A DNA stretch of 64,000 nucleotides, taken from assembly GCA_023525715.1 (NCBI GenBank), contig CM042010.1, forward strand, positions 157,327,907 to 157,391,906, in the 5' to 3' direction. The notes beneath the pieces are model-generated. The model did not search any database and was not told the origin of the DNA. It saw only the letters and a program-made list of their open reading frames with translations. Origin of the DNA: Cichorium intybus. Its lineage: Eukaryota > Streptophyta > Magnoliopsida > Asterales > Asteraceae. The stretch's first letter is position 1. Each line of letters starts with the position of its first letter. Below, in pieces: positions 48,537 to 62,921 of this stretch. Both the position numbers and the translations under genes were made by a program.

Positions 48537-50450
48537 GTAACGTCCCAAATCTAGTAATAAAATTTTTCGTTTTAAAATGGCTCAAATACATAAAATGGGT
48601 AATCCATAAAAACCATCCAAATTAAAACGTAATATTAAAACATGTAAATCGTATTTAATAAAACATTTGCAAACATTATCCAACGGAAGACTTGATTATC
48701 AAAACCTCAGATGCGATACAATCGTGCCGTGCTCCAAGCTCAAGCCAACAAATACCTGAAAAACCGTTAGGGTAAAAGAGTAAGCACAAAGCTTAGTGAG
48801 TTCCCAAAAATACCACACAATTAGACCTGGCAATGGAGCGGGTTTTGACCCTGATCCGCTCCAAACCCGTGCAAAATATATGGGTTTGGATCGTTATTTA
48901 TGATCCGTTAACCCGCTAACGACCCGTACCCGTTAACCCTTTAAGTAAAAGGGTTGGGTTTGGATCACTATCGATCCGCTCCGTTAATAACCCGCCCCGT
49001 ATAAAATTATATTAAAATAAATTTATTATATATAAATTAATTATTTTACAATTACGGGACATAGAGGTATAGCCGATAGCGTATAGGAAGTCACACACAA
49101 ACACAATACTCGAGAGTCAGGTCCTCTAGGAGTCGCTCCAAATCCTGATTCGTGAATCTTGAATATCATTCGACTCCAAGTGGAATAAAGATCAACGATG
49201 GCTTTGATCTTAACAAAGTCGTTCGTCCTTAACCTTGGAAACTGTAGAGGCGTTGGTGACTACACAAGATTGGCTACCGTCGAGGAAACAAAATAAGTAT
49301 GTTGCTTTAACTCTAGAAGTCACTTAATATTTTTTACTTTAAACAACTTATTATTTATTTATATGTGCTTGCTTTTTTTCAGATGATTAGTGCGTGGATC
49401 GGTCGGACTTTGGATTTTTTGAAGATGCATCTCCACGTTTACATTTTCTCATGCATGTTTCCAATAGTAGACGTTTGTTTTGTTTTGGAATTGTTATTTT
49501 AAGTATTAAGCTATATTAGACGTTTGTTTTATTATGAAAAAATTATTTTATAAGTATTGAGCAAAAATGTGATTCATGTTATATTTGTTACAATGCGGGT
49601 TACGGATCGGGTTTGGGTATCTGTTGATCCGGTGGATAAGGGTATGGGTTTGATTATTCAAAACCCTGCGGGTTACGGATCGGGTTTGGGTTAACTTTTG
49701 AAATTTGATAAACGGGTTTGGATCAATGCCGATCCGCTCCAAACCCGCTCCATTGCCAGGTCTACACACGATCCGTTCCATAACACACAATCATAAAGGT
49801 CTCCGAGTTTGCCCCGAACAACCTGGCTCTCGGGCTTGCCCCGATCATCCTCGGCTAGAAACTCACGAGCTTGCCCCGTTCCGTCCGTCGTCGAATCAAC
49901 TCATTATTTAATCTTCGGGTGCCCAGGTACGATCGGTCATGCATCGTCCTTTGTCATACAGCAACCCTCGGATCGATCAACTCATTTTTCAGTCGCTAGA
50001 ACGAATCTGACGACTAACACATACAAGCACAAAAGCCTAAGCATACAGTCTAACCCATCGGGTTTCTATCATCAGCTCAACAGTCAAATAACGTAAGGCA
50101 CGCTTAGCTACCATACATTACTACACACAGTAATTAAGTTATCTAGACATGTAACTTCACCCATAGTATAGTGAGAAGACTCGCCTGATCCGCAAAGTCA
50201 AGCATCACTCCACACGCGCGTCTTTAGATCCGACAACACGAACTTCCTAACAACGATAAACTCCATTTAGAACCTCCTAAACCCCAAACAGGATAAACCT
50301 CTAAGACCGGTATCCAAAACCCTCAAGTTTGACCAAAAGTCAAACATGTAAAAAAGTCAACGGTCAACTGTCAAAGTCAACAGGCACAGTTAGCGCCGCT
50401 AACTCCCCAAAATCAACGGTCAAAGACATTAATTTATTGTGATAATATTA
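48537..50450. repeat. Gypsy-LTR-like block inserted in the copia element
   Basis: Begins TGTAACGTCCCAAATC at 48537, a form typical of LTR starts in several plant gypsy lineages, and continues after the nested MITE with three CGAGCTTGCCCCG-type units (49808-49885) and a CAACGGTCAAAG-rich stretch to about 50450. No partner LTR or coding part is visible, so it may be a solo LTR. The right boundary is uncertain. Confidence 0.35.
48823..49763. mobile_element. 941-bp TIR element (hAT-like MITE)
   Basis: Starts AGACCTGGCAATGGAGCGGG and ends with the exact inverse. The inverted repeat extends about 45 bp with some differences. The subterminal parts are rich in GGATCGGGTTTGG-type words (GGTTACGGATCGGGTTTGGGT occurs twice at 49600-49690). 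Flanks are only partly alike (ACACAATT and ACACACGA). Non-coding. Confidence 0.75.
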
Positions 50451-50569
50451 ATGTCATATACATAACGTCGAATCATTGAGATTAACATTCACTTTTACCT
50501 TGACAAAGTCGCACTCAATATTCCATTTAGTTGTCGGTATGCCGATATTTTATTGTATGTATTTTTTTA

Positions 50570-50707
50570 TGTTAGTATTGTTGGCACTACAACCTATATT
50601 CAATCTATAGCTATCGGCCCATTTGTATAGTATGGCACATTACGTTTCAAGTATATATGTATTGTATTTGACTCAATTAAAGGCAATAAAAGTTTGAATA
50701 ATTATCA
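50570..50707 (+). repeat. Copia 3' LTR
   Basis: About 138 bp, alignable along its length with 44363-44494 but with many substitutions and small indels. Confidence 0.65.
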
Positions 50708-51362
50708 CAATTTTCTTCTATTCCAAACCGAATCGTTACTTCCATAACTTTAATTAAATTATTTCTAATATTAATCAAAACAACTAAAAGAATTACTTTT
50801 TGATATAATGTTGTCCTGAAATTTCATATTATTTTGTTTTTCTATAATAAACATGATATATTTACATATAACTTAGTTAATACTATATTTTAATTTAACT
50901 ATATTTGTTTTTAAAAAAGAAATTTTTAGTTATTATTTATAGATATAAATTATAATCTCATTCAAATATGTAGTTATACGTAACAAATGATACATCTAAA
51001 TAGCTTATTTTGTAATTCTCTTTGGTTTTTATTTTATATAAAAAATAATAACAAAAAGAGAAATCTTATATCCATACAAGAAAATAATTCTATTATAGAT
51101 TTCTTTATCTTATCGAAGAATCTTACTAATTTACATGCCATACAAGAAATAATTCAGTTTTCGAGGTAACCCGAAAACAGTCTCCTCGATCTCTCTCGTA
51201 AATGTTGCCGGTCTTCGACTCTTCGTCTTGTTGAACTCTCGGACAATTGAGTGTCATCTCTGAAAAATCACCTATACTGCACTTTATTCTCTACAAATTT
51301 GATTCTTTCTTATACCCATAACAGGTTTTCTAGCAGTGAAGAACACCACCTCAGTGTGACAC

Positions 51363-51368
<6 letters not shown>
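50708..51368. other. Upstream region of the phosphatase gene
   Basis: AT-rich to about 51160, then less so. It should contain the promoter of the gene starting at 51731; no single TATA box stands out. No other gene seen. Confidence 0.5.

Positions 51369-51438
<70 letters not shown>
51369..51438 (+). repeat. (CT)n microsatellite, probably in the 5' UTR
   Basis: About 35 CT units, 290-360 bp upstream of the ATG. CT runs are common in plant leaders and core promoters; an effect on expression is possible but not shown. Confidence 0.9.
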
Positions 51439-51440
<2 letters not shown>

Positions 51441-51730
51441 AATACAATCTCCTGACTAGTCAATCTCCTCTCTATCTATATATTTATATGTATCAGTTAT
51501 GATATATTCTTGAACTTCCCCCTTTGTTTGTTTGCCTTTCTTCACGCCATGTTTCTTGTGTACGCAACAATTGCTCAAAAACTATCACATTCTTCTCTTT
51601 CATCCAATTCTTCACAAGAAAGGTCCAATATTTAGGACTGCATTCCTCTGAATCCAACATTCGAATTACAAACCCTTAATTTTCTTGTCAGTTATATTGT
51701 GGGTATTTATGTATATCAAGTTTTGCAACA

Positions 51731-54700
51731 ATGAGAGAAGAAAACTACAACAAAAACAAGGTTTGTTTGACCAAAATGTAGCTTCTCTTGACACTTTTTG
51801 ACTACTATTTTGTTGAATGCTTCAAGAATCTAACTTTATGTTTGATGGCAATTAATGGTGAAGATTTCATGGCAAAAAACGCTCAAGAAATGGTTTAATT
51901 TCAAGAATAAAGCTGAAGACTTCCATGCAGATGACTTCAACCATAGAGGTGATTTCTTTATTTATTTATTGACTTCTTCATGGTTTATATCTATTTTAGG
52001 GTTCTAAATTGTTTGGGAATTTTTTGTTTTACTCATTGAATTGTCTTTTGGGAACATGAATTGACTTACTATTGCTATATCTATGAATCAATCACTCAAT
52101 ATTTTGTAAACCCTTCCCGTTTGCAGCTCAAGATCTGTTCTTGTTTCCTTGTTTTTGTATGATCTTTATGAGTTTTTGGTTGTTTATTTAATTCCAATTC
52201 CCTTTCTAGCGGGGGTGGCCCACAATAAATTCGTTGGATTATGTATAGTGCAGTGGAAATTATAGAGCTTTTAACAACTTACCCTTTTCAGATAATGATT
52301 TCTATGAAAGGGAAGTGTGCATCATCAATAAAAACAAAAGACGAGGTGCAATTTCAGACTTTAGGACCACATTGTAACTTAGACCCCACTTATTTTTACA
52401 TTTAGTGGTCGGAAAAAAATATATTTTTACTCCTCTTTTGTTTCCTTTTTTTTTTTTTTTTTTGTGCCATCTTGATCAGTCACATATCTCACTATTTGTG
52501 TTATATTGAACAGAGAGATCAAGCAAGAAGTATGCTCCCCAAGTGAGAGATATCAATGATTATAGGTCTGTTTTAATAGCAAATTACTTTTTCAGTGATT
52601 GTACTTGCTAATATATTAAAGAAGATATGTTAATTTACATTAATATTTAATTCACACTTTATTCCAATGATCCTATCCCTTTTTCTCTGTTCTCTTTCCG
52701 GTTTGAGATTCTTTATGTTTTTCTTAGTGGCTTTTTTTTTTTTTGGCAATAGGATCTTTGTAGCCACATGGAATGTGGCTGGAAAATCACCAACAGGTTC
52801 TTTAAATCTTGAAGATTGGTTACATACTTCACCTCCTGCTGACATTTACGTTCTTGGGTGAGTTTATTTGGTATATCAAATCTTGATCTCTTTTATCGTG
52901 TTAATTTTGACACCTTTTTCCAAAAACCAGGTTTCAAGAAATTGTCCCTCTAAATGCCGGAAATGTCCTCGGAACAGAAGACAACGGCCCAGCTAAAAAG
53001 TGGGTGGCCCTCATTCGAAAAACACTGAACAGTCATCCGGGAACAAATTCGGATCCAATTTCCGAACAAGATTCAGATTTAGAAGGATCAGAAAGAGAAA
53101 GGAATCCATCTTTCTTGAATGGACCCTCAAGTTGTAGCATGAGGATAATGAAAAGTGACATGGCTAACTCACAACCAAGGCTCACGCGCGGGTACAGTGT
53201 CTGTGATTCGGGTCATAACCAGCTAATCGATTATGACCCGAATCTTGGATGGGATGTTGGATCTACGGATGAAGATAATGAGCCAGATGATAATTCACCC
53301 GAAAGCATACACTACCCACAAAAATCGTATTGTGGTGGTAAACAGCCTGGGAACTCCAGGTATTGTTTGGTTGCGAGTAAGCAAATGGTGGGAATATATC
53401 TTACAGTATGGGTAAAAGGTGATCTTACGGACGATGTTCGCAACATGAAAGTGTCATGTGTTGGTAGAGGATTAATGGGTTATCTCGGAAATAAGGTAAA
53501 TATTTTCCACCAATGCCCATTTTGTTACACCGGATAGAACATGACAGAACAGGTTACCTGTCTTTGGACCGGACTGAGACCGATGTTAATGGGACATAGA
53601 TTATATTTTTTTGTCCCACCCATAAAGGTGGGATGGAGACATGAATGTCCTACTCTAGTAAGCTTGTCCAATCACGTCAAGAAGGGTAAATTTTAAATAA
53701 AAGTTAATTTACATTACCAAATAATTTCAGGGTTCGATCTCAATTAGCATGTCATTGAACCAAACGAGCTTTTGCTTCATATGTAGTCACTTGACGTCTG
53801 GTCAAAAGGAAGGAGACGAGCTAAGAAGAAATGCTGATGTCATGGAAATACTACGCAAAACTTGGTTTCCAAGAGTTGAAGGAAGGAGAGATGAGAAATC
53901 TCTTCAAACTATTCTCGAGCATGAGTAAGGCCAAGTTCTTACCATTTCGAATTCAAATGACTTCACGGTTTCGATGCTAAAGTTGTGTTTTCTTGAACGT
54001 AGTCGAGTAATCTGGCTTGGGGACTTAAATTACCGTATTGCCCTTTCTTGCCAATCTGCAAAGGCTCTTGTTGAGGCACATAATTGGAGGGCGTTGTTGG
54101 ATAATGACCAGGTAAGCTGCAGTCGTATGAAATTTACCTTCATGCATGCATGCATGCATGCATGCATGCATGTGTGTGTGTGTGTGTGTATTCTGTTATT
54201 CTGACCTTTAATAACTCCTTGATTTATAGCTGCAAATTGAGAAAAGGCGTGGACGTGTATTTGGTGGATGGAGTGAAGGGAGAATAGATTTCCCTCCCAC
54301 ATACAAATATTCAAATAATTCAGATAGATATGCATGCGATGATATACACCCGAAAGAAAAGAGAAGAACTCCTGCATGGTAAATCCTCTTTTTGGGTTTA
54401 ATGTTATTCTCATATAAATGTGTAGAATATACTAGAATCTTTTAGTCATTTTTCCCTCATAAAACAATGAATAAAATATTTTTTACACTTAATTTATGTA
54501 TTGAAAGTACAAGGATTTTTCGGTCATTTTACTCTCTGTTGTATTTACATCCCATGGTTTTATCCAAAGACACTCATTCTTGCAAATTATAGTATTTTTG
54601 TCATATTCTTGAAAATCATGGTTATTTTGTATCATAATGAATAATTCTCTAGAGGTGATAAGTCTATTGACAAGTAATATTTGTTATGAAGGTGTGATCG

Positions 54701-54896
54701 GATCTTGTGGTATGGTAGAGGACTTCATCAAATATCTTATGTTCGTGGGGAGTCTAGATTTTCGGATCATAGACCCGTGTGTAGTATATTTATAGCAGAA
54801 GTTGAGTCTATCAACCGTAGCAAATTCAAAAAAACCACGAGTTGTTCTTCCCGGATTGAGGTTGAAGAGCTACTACCATATTTACATGGATACTGA
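51731..54896 (+). CDS. Type I inositol polyphosphate 5-phosphatase
   Basis: Nine coding exons in consistent phase: 51731-51760, 51864-51948, 52514-52565, 52753-52857, 52931-53495, 53731-53924, 54003-54111, 54230-54378, 54692-54896; 487 residues. The N-terminus (KISWQKTLKKWFNFKNKAE) and NDYRIFVATWNVAGKSPTGS mark the plant type I 5PTase group (At5PTase1/2/3, CVL1). Catalytic-domain motifs follow: LEDWLHTSPPADIYVLGFQE, VSCVGRGLMGYLGNKGSIS, SHLTSGQKEGDE, WLGDLNYR, PAWCDRILW and SDHRPV. An acidic Ser-rich insert (about 105-215) interrupts the domain, as is usual. The enzyme removes the 5-phosphate from inositol phosphates and possibly phosphoinositides, damping calcium and ABA signalling. No lesion seen. 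It is somewhat shorter than the best-known Arabidopsis members. Confidence 0.94.
54143..54189 (+). repeat. (CATG)n(TG)n microsatellite in a phosphatase intron
   Basis: Several CATG units followed by TG units, within the intron after exon 7. Confidence 0.9.
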
Positions 54897-55600
54897 CAGG
54901 ACTGTCTTGTACTACGTTTGGCGTGCATTGAAATGAATGGACAAAAATTGTCTTTTTTTGTCCCATCCAAAAAGATGAAAAATAACCCTAGAAAGCTTAT
55001 CAGGTTCAGTGTAACAAACAAGCAGGCCTCACGGCCAAAATGAGGAACTCAAAAACGCCATCTTTTCCGACTTGCGGTCATTTTTTCAAGAACACAAAAA
55101 GAAACAATGTAAGCACAAATATCAATTTTGATGGTTAGTTTTGAATCTGCATTTCCAGAATTTGTTATATAGCTTGTTTTTGCGAATTGCAGTGTTTATT
55201 GTTTTGCATTTTTGCAAGAAGGATCCTCTATAAACTTATTCTTATTTTTTTGGTGAATTTTGCAGACTGATATCACACTGCCCGGGGGCATGAAGGCGGT
55301 TTGGTTATATGGTCAAACTTTCAGTCTTATTTATGGGATATGATAGAAGTTGACATTTAAACTTTAAAGTCATTTGATATGATGAAAGGTCTAGGTTGTG
55401 TTGAAGTTTCTGTTGGGTTTTTGATGGATTCTTTTGTACAGAAAAGTGGAATTCTCATTGCAGAAGTAAAGGACTGAGGGCTTACATTTTTTTGCTTTAA
55501 AGCATTATACAATATACTTTGAAGGTTGTACTTTTAAAAGGAAATAGTTAAAAACTGATGATTATGTTATTTAATGTGATATAAGTTCTTAAGATCAATT
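54897..55600 (+). other. Phosphatase 3' UTR region
   Basis: No open frame of interest. A possible 3' UTR intron acceptor is TTTTGCAG near 55265, and AT-rich polyadenylation-like words occur around 55500-55560. Limits need a transcript. Confidence 0.4.
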
Positions 55601-55879
55601 CTTAGTAGGTTTGGATTTATTTTTTCGTGAATTATATAAACATTAAACCCAAAAACACCATCAAATCAATGGATACAAATAATTAAAGAATAAGTTTAGT
55701 GAAGTAAATATCAAAAAATATAAACAAGTGCATTTAAAAAATGGAAAAGTATACTAATAAAAGTACCCTTCTTCGTTGTATTAAACCTTTTATATTATTA
55801 TAAATATTATATAAATTGTTTTATATTCTATTATTTAGTATTTACTCACGTCACTTTTGTAATTTTATTTGACATTATA

Positions 55880-57603
<1,724 letters not shown>

Positions 57604-57847
57604 GGTGGCGTTTGGTTCGTTGGAATTCGAGGGAATTCGAGGGAATTGGAATCCAATTCCATTCCAATTCCCTCGAATTCCTGCGTTTGGTTCAAGCTTT
57701 GTGTAAAGGAATTGGATTCCAATTCCATTGAAATGGAGGGAATGAATTCCTTCAGTGAATGGAAGGATTTAATTCCCTTGGAAGAGGGAATGTGCAAGAT
57801 TACCATTATACCCCTTTTGTTACCTCACAAATTGAAACCCTCTACCC

Positions 57848-58133
57848 TCACCCACCACCACCACCACCATGCACCGACCACCACCACCCACCACCACCAC
57901 CACCAACCACCGCCGTCGCCACCACCACCCACCGTCGCCGCCACCCACCACCACCATCACCACCACCACCACTACCCACCGTCACCACCGCCATCTACCA
58001 CCACCACCAACGTGACCAACCATCACCACCGCCACCACCAACCACCACCACCACACACCACTACCACCGCCACCACCATCACCACTGCCCACCACCGCTA
58101 ATGCCCATTACCATCATCCATCACCACCACCAC
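57848..58133. repeat. (CAC)n/(CCA)n compound microsatellite, left part
   Basis: Imperfect CAC/CCG/CAT trinucleotides giving long His/Pro frames in several phases; not a gene. It resumes after the CACTA element at 63538-63846. Confidence 0.9.
58131..58133. repeat. Left 3-bp target duplication of the CACTA element
   Basis: CAC, also at 63535-63537. The tract is CAC-rich, so the match alone is weak evidence. Confidence 0.6.
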
Positions 58134-58465
58134 CACTACTAGAAAACTGGGGGGTTAGCCACGCACATTTGCGTGGCTGTTGTGTGGAAAAAGCCGAATA
58201 GACACGCAATAGCCACGAAAACTGACCTGTGGAAGAACCCTTTGTGTCTAAATTGTTGACACGCTTTAGCCACGCAAATTTGCCACGCAACTACTACGCA
58301 CCTTTTACCACGCATTAGCCACGCCATTTTTCCACTCAATAGCCACGCGCGTTAACCACACCATAACCACGCATTTTAGCCACGCAAATGTTACGAGGAT
58401 TTAAACACGCAATAACTACGCAAATTTAGCCACGCAATATCCACCCAAATTTAGACACGCAATAT

Positions 58466-58670
58466 CCACCAACATTTTGCAACGCATTAGCCACGCAAAT
58501 TTAGCCACGCAATATCAACCCAAATTTAGCCACGCAATATCCACCAACATTTTGCAACGCATTAGCCACGCAAATTTAGCCACGCAATATCAACCCAAAT
58601 TTAGCCACGCAATATCCACCAACATTTTACGACGCATTAGCCACGCAATATCAAACAACATTTTGAAAAT
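58466..58670. repeat. 75-bp tandem repeats in the left CACTA subterminal region
   Basis: CCACCAACATTTT recurs at 58466, 58541 and 58616. Each unit holds three or four GCCACGCAA sites. Confidence 0.85.
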
Positions 58671-58929
58671 CAATTTGTCCATCGGAATTGCATCTTTATT
58701 AGATCCAAATCAAGATCTAGATCTACCAAAAAATTGAGTGAACAAAAACCAGAAAAAGTGCCAGCAAGAAAAAGAGAAGTGAACAAAATTATGATACCAT
58801 TTCATAGAAAATCGGATATCATCTAACAATTTGACATTTTTTTGGAACATTCAAAAGCATTACAAACTCAGATCTACAAACATAAATTTGAAACCTGATA
58901 ATGAAAATACATATAACGAAACTATAAAC

Positions 58930-59700
58930 TCAGAAAAGGGAAGAACAATCAAGATCCAGATCCAGATTCGAGGTGAAGCTTGGGGAGATCTAGGGAGGTT
59001 GGAGACGGAGGTCTTTCGGTGTGGTGGTACTTTCCCCTTCTCTCTGGAAACTCCAAGGCGCCACCATCGCTCCCCAACCACACACTAACCCTAATCGGAC
59101 CCGCCGCACACCACCGTTCACCCGGAGAAGGAGTTCGAAACCTTGAATCGGATCCAATCGGTTTCATTGAGGTCCAAAATCTGAAAATAAAACAGAAACA
59201 GAAATCAGATCCAATCGGTTTCATGGATTTAGGGTCGGAATCCCGATCAGATGTGTGATGTGAGAAGAAACCAACTGCAGGTAACGGTGGTGTACTCTGG
59301 AGGAGACGACACCTTGATGTTGCAGTCAGAAGTGAGAGCCGGACGGGGAGTTGTTGGAACCGGAATCCCGATCTGATGTGTGATGTTGATCGGTAAGATG
59401 TTGTTGCAAAGAAGCAAGATTGCAATTGGCCCTCCTGGCGTCGATCACCGGAGCTGCATCAACACAAGCCCTCATCGCTGCACCGGCGCAGATCGGATGA
59501 AGGCGGTGGTTACAGATCGGATGAAGGCGGCGCAGAGGGGAGGCGTAGGCGAGCCGGTGGTCTTGTCGGATGGTGTGTTTGCGGTGGTCGGACGGGGTAG
59601 TTGCATTGCGGTGGTCGGCCGGTGAGGATGGGCGCCGGATTCGCTGAGAGGGAGAGAGGAAGAGAGTGACGGCTAGGGTTCTCTCAAGTGCAATGGGAAA
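58930..59700 (-). other. GC-richer segment of the CACTA element
   Basis: Clearly less AT-rich than the rest of the element. CAGATCCAATCGGTTTCAT occurs twice (59147 and 59205 areas) and GGAATCCCGATC(A/T)GATGTGTGATG twice (59237 and 59363 areas). Frames of 60-158 codons exist on both strands without a known domain. It could be captured host DNA or the leader region of the ancestral element. Confidence 0.4.
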
Positions 59701-60009
59701 TGAGGATTAGGGTTCCTCTAAAAGTCTATTTAAAAATGGGCTGGAACATACGAGAAACGTGGTTCTCTTCAAACTTTGAAATAAAATCTTGTTCACAGAA
59801 AAAAAAAGCCGGGTTGTTTGTCTTTGAGGAGGGTAAAATCTTCTTCTTTAGTTTTTCAAATATGCAGGCATATATTTATGTGAATTTTTAATTTTTGTTT
59901 AATATCTCTTCAAATTTGTCATATACAACACGTAAAGCTTTAAATAAAGGGCCGGTTGATATTGCGTGGCTAAATAGCAACGCATCTGCAACGAAACCAT
60001 AAAATCGAA

Positions 60010-60092
60010 AAAATGAGGTGCAGGGATTCGAACCCTGGTCTCCTCTATGGGTGGGAACATCAACTACCACTTCGGCTATAAGCATCATCCGT
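60010..60092 (-). other. tRNA-like Pol III promoter module, copy 1
   Basis: On the minus strand, A-box-like TAGCCGAAGTGG (60078-60067) and B-box GGTTCGAATCC-like text (60034-60024) are about 33 bases apart, as in tRNA genes. The ends do not pair as an acceptor stem, so a functional tRNA is unlikely; a tRNA-derived (SINE-head-like) sequence fits better. An inverted copy lies at 61650-61731. Confidence 0.6.
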
Positions 60093-60138
60093 TTATTATT
60101 TCCCTTTATTACAGTATAACAATTTCAAATAATAATTA

Positions 60139-60140
<2 letters not shown>

Positions 60141-60170
<30 letters not shown>
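60141..60170. repeat. (ATT)n microsatellite
   Basis: About ten ATT units, beside tRNA-like copy 1. Confidence 0.85.
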
Positions 60171-61378
60171 TTCGTTTATGTTTTCGTTTTATTAATTATA
60201 TCGTTTTGGGCTATAAGCCTCATCCGTATTCGTTTTCGTTTTATTAATGAGTAACGTGTTTAAAAGGTGTAAACGCTTGTGTGTAAGTCCAATTTACGTA
60301 TAAACCGAGAAATATAAAGATAATAAAGTATAACAATGATGTACAAAAAATGAACCCAAAAAAATAATTTTTGGCCTTCAAAAAACAAAAAATACAAATA
60401 CAGTCGTGGCTATTGCGTGGCTAATTAACCACGCATTAACCACGCACTGTCTGGTTGTGTGGTAAATGCGTGGTTAACTAGCCACGCAATATCCACGACT
60501 TTATTTGTATTTTTCGTTTTTTGAAGGGTAAACATTATTTTTTTGGGTTCATTTTTTACACATTCTTATTATACTTTATTATCTTTATATTTCTCGGTTT
60601 ATACGTGAATTCGAGTTACACACAAGCGTGTACACCTTCCAAACCCATTGTTCATTTCAAACGTTATCCTTTCAATGTGTATAAGCACTTGTGATTTTAA
60701 CACACCAACACATTGATACGCATACAATCATGAGTATGAGTATAAGTATGAGTGTATATGAGAATGAGTGTGTATAAGTATGAGTGCATGTGTCCATCAA
60801 TGTATTGGTGTATTAAAACTACATACGTTTATACATATTGAAAGGAAAAACTTGAAATGAGTAACGAGTTTGGAAGGTGTACACGCTTGTGTGTAACTCG
60901 AATTCACGTATAAACCGAGAAATATAAAGATAATAAAGTATAATAAGGATGTGTAAAAAATGAACCCAAAAAAATAATGTTTACGCTTCAAAAAACGAAA
61001 AATACAAATACAGTCGTGGCTATTGCGTGGCTAATTAACCACGCATTTACCACACAACCAGACAGTGTGTGGTTAATGTGTGGTTAATTAGCCACGCAAT
61101 AGCCACGACTGTATTTGTATTTTTTGTTTTTTGAAGGCCAAAAATTATTTTTTGGGTTCATTTTTTGTACATCCTTATTATACTTTATTATATTTATATT
61201 TCTCCGTTTATACGTAAATTCGACTTACACACAAGCGTGTACACCTTCCAAACCCGTTGTTCATTTCAAACGTTATCTTTTCAAGGTGTATAAGCACTTC
61301 TGATTTTAATACACCAACACATTGATGTGCATATATTCATACTCATAGACACACACACACGTAATATTAATAAAATTA

Positions 61379-61547
61379 ACAATAATAATAAAAATATGAG
61401 ACTAATAATAATAATAATAACAATAATACCAATAATTAATTATACGAAAGAGATGTATTGAACGAAAACGAAAAAATAATACGAAAATGAAAACGAAATA
61501 AATAATAATATTAACAACAATAATAATAATAATAATAATAATGAGAC

Positions 61548-61592
<45 letters not shown>

Positions 61593-61605
61593 CAACAACA
61601 ATAAT
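61379..61605. repeat. (AAT)n/(ATA)n-rich tract
   Basis: Interrupted AAT trinucleotides (61379-61425, 61500-61605); a similar tract is at 62745-62945. Confidence 0.85.
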
Positions 61606-61649
61606 TAATTTTTCGAAAGGGTTATATTGAAAGAAAGGGAAATAATGAA

Positions 61650-61731
61650 CGGATGAGGCTTATAGCCGAAGTGGTAGTTGATGTTCCCCCCCACAGAGGA
61701 GACCAGGGTTCGAATCCCGGCTCCCATTTTT
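61650..61731 (+). other. tRNA-like Pol III promoter module, copy 2
   Basis: A-box-like TAGCCGAAGTGG (61663-61674) and B box GGTTCGAATCC (61707-61717), followed by a T-rich stretch that could stop Pol III (TTTTTTT near 61727). Both copies share the flanking GGATGA and ATTTTTTTCGATTTTA words, so they duplicated together with their surroundings. Confidence 0.65.
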
Positions 61732-62744
61732 TTCGATTTTAAATGTTGCGTGGTAGATGCGTGGCTATTTAGCCACGCAATATCAACCCAAATTTAGCCA
61801 CGCAATAACCACCCAAATTTAACCACGCAATAGCCACCAACATTTTTCCACGCATCAGCCACGCAAAGCATTAGCCACGCAATATCCACGACTTTATTTG
61901 TATTTTTCGTTTTTTGAAGGGTAAACATTATTTTTTTGGGTTCATTTTTTACACATCCTTATTATACTTTATTATCTTTATATTTCTCAGTTTATACGTG
62001 AATTCTAGTTACACACAAGCGTGTACACCTTCCAAACCCATTGTTCATTTCAAACGTTATCCTTTCAAGGTGTATAAGCACTTGTGATTTTAACACACCA
62101 ACACATTGATATGCATACAATCATGAGTATGAGTATAAGTATGAGTGTATATGAGAATGAGTGTATATAAGTATGAGTGTGTGTGTCCATCAATGAATTG
62201 GTGTATTAAAACTACATACGTTTATACACATTTAAAGGTGTACACGCTTGTGTGTAACTCGAATTCACGTATAAACCGAGAAATATAAAGATAATAAAGT
62301 ATAATAAGGATGTGTAAAAAATGAACCCAAAAAAATAATGTTTACCCTTCAAAAAACGAAAAATACAAATGCAGTCGTGGATATTGCGTGGCTATTTAAC
62401 CACACATTTACCACACAACCAGAGAGTGCGTGGTTAATGCGTGGTTAATTAGCCACGCAATAGCCACGACTGTATTTGTATTTTTTGTTTTTTGAAGGCC
62501 AAAAATTATTTTTTTGGGTTCATTTTTTGTACATCATTATTATACTTTATTATCTTTATATTTCTCCGTTTATACGTAAATTCGACTTACACACAAGCGT
62601 GTACACCTTCCAAACCCGTTGTTCATTTCAAACGTTATGTTTTCAAGGTGTATAAGCACTTGTTATTTGAATACACCAACACATTGATGTGCATACATAC
62701 ATACTCATAGACACACACACACACACGTAATATTCATAAAATTA

Positions 62745-62768
62745 ACAATAATAATAAAAATATGAGAC

Positions 62769-62816
<48 letters not shown>

Positions 62817-62885
62817 TAATACCAATAATTAATTATACGAAAGAGATATATTGAACGAAAAAGAAAAAATAATACGAAATAAATA

Positions 62886-62921
<36 letters not shown>

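Larger units (their letters stand above)
44363..50707 (+). mobile_element. Decayed Ty1/copia element with nested insertions
   Basis: Two short related LTRs: 44363-44494 (132 bp, TGTTAGTACACTGGACAC...) and 50570-50707 (~138 bp, TGTTAGTATTGTTGGCAC...), both containing TATCGGCCC and ending ATTATCA. A primer-binding site TGGTATCAG follows the left LTR at 44495. Degenerate gag, integrase and reverse-transcriptase text lies between. Short LTRs and protein wording suggest the Ale/Retrofit lineage. Nested within it are a TRIM and an LTR-like block that truncates the RT. LTR divergence is high, so the insertion is old; no clean target duplication. Confidence 0.7.
60250..62720. repeat. ~200-250-bp module in alternating orientation, at least 7 copies
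   Basis: A block marked by TTGTATTTTTCGTTTTTTGA, then GGGTTCATTTTTTACA, then ACACACAAGCGTGTACACC appears forward at about 60490, 61105, 61885 and 62465, and inverted before about 60415, 61020 and 62385. Facing copies meet at CGTGGCTATTGCGTGGCTAA-type hairpins, so transcripts could fold into long stems. Confidence 0.85.

Noticed and set aside
57646..58142. His/Pro-rich frames in the CAC tracts (also 63462-63893)
   Set aside because: Trinucleotide repeat translation, open in several overlapping frames; no start context, intron or domain.
61650..61731. Functional tRNA gene
   Set aside because: A and B boxes are present, but the presumed 5' and 3' ends do not pair as an acceptor stem, and it lies in a repeated transposon module.
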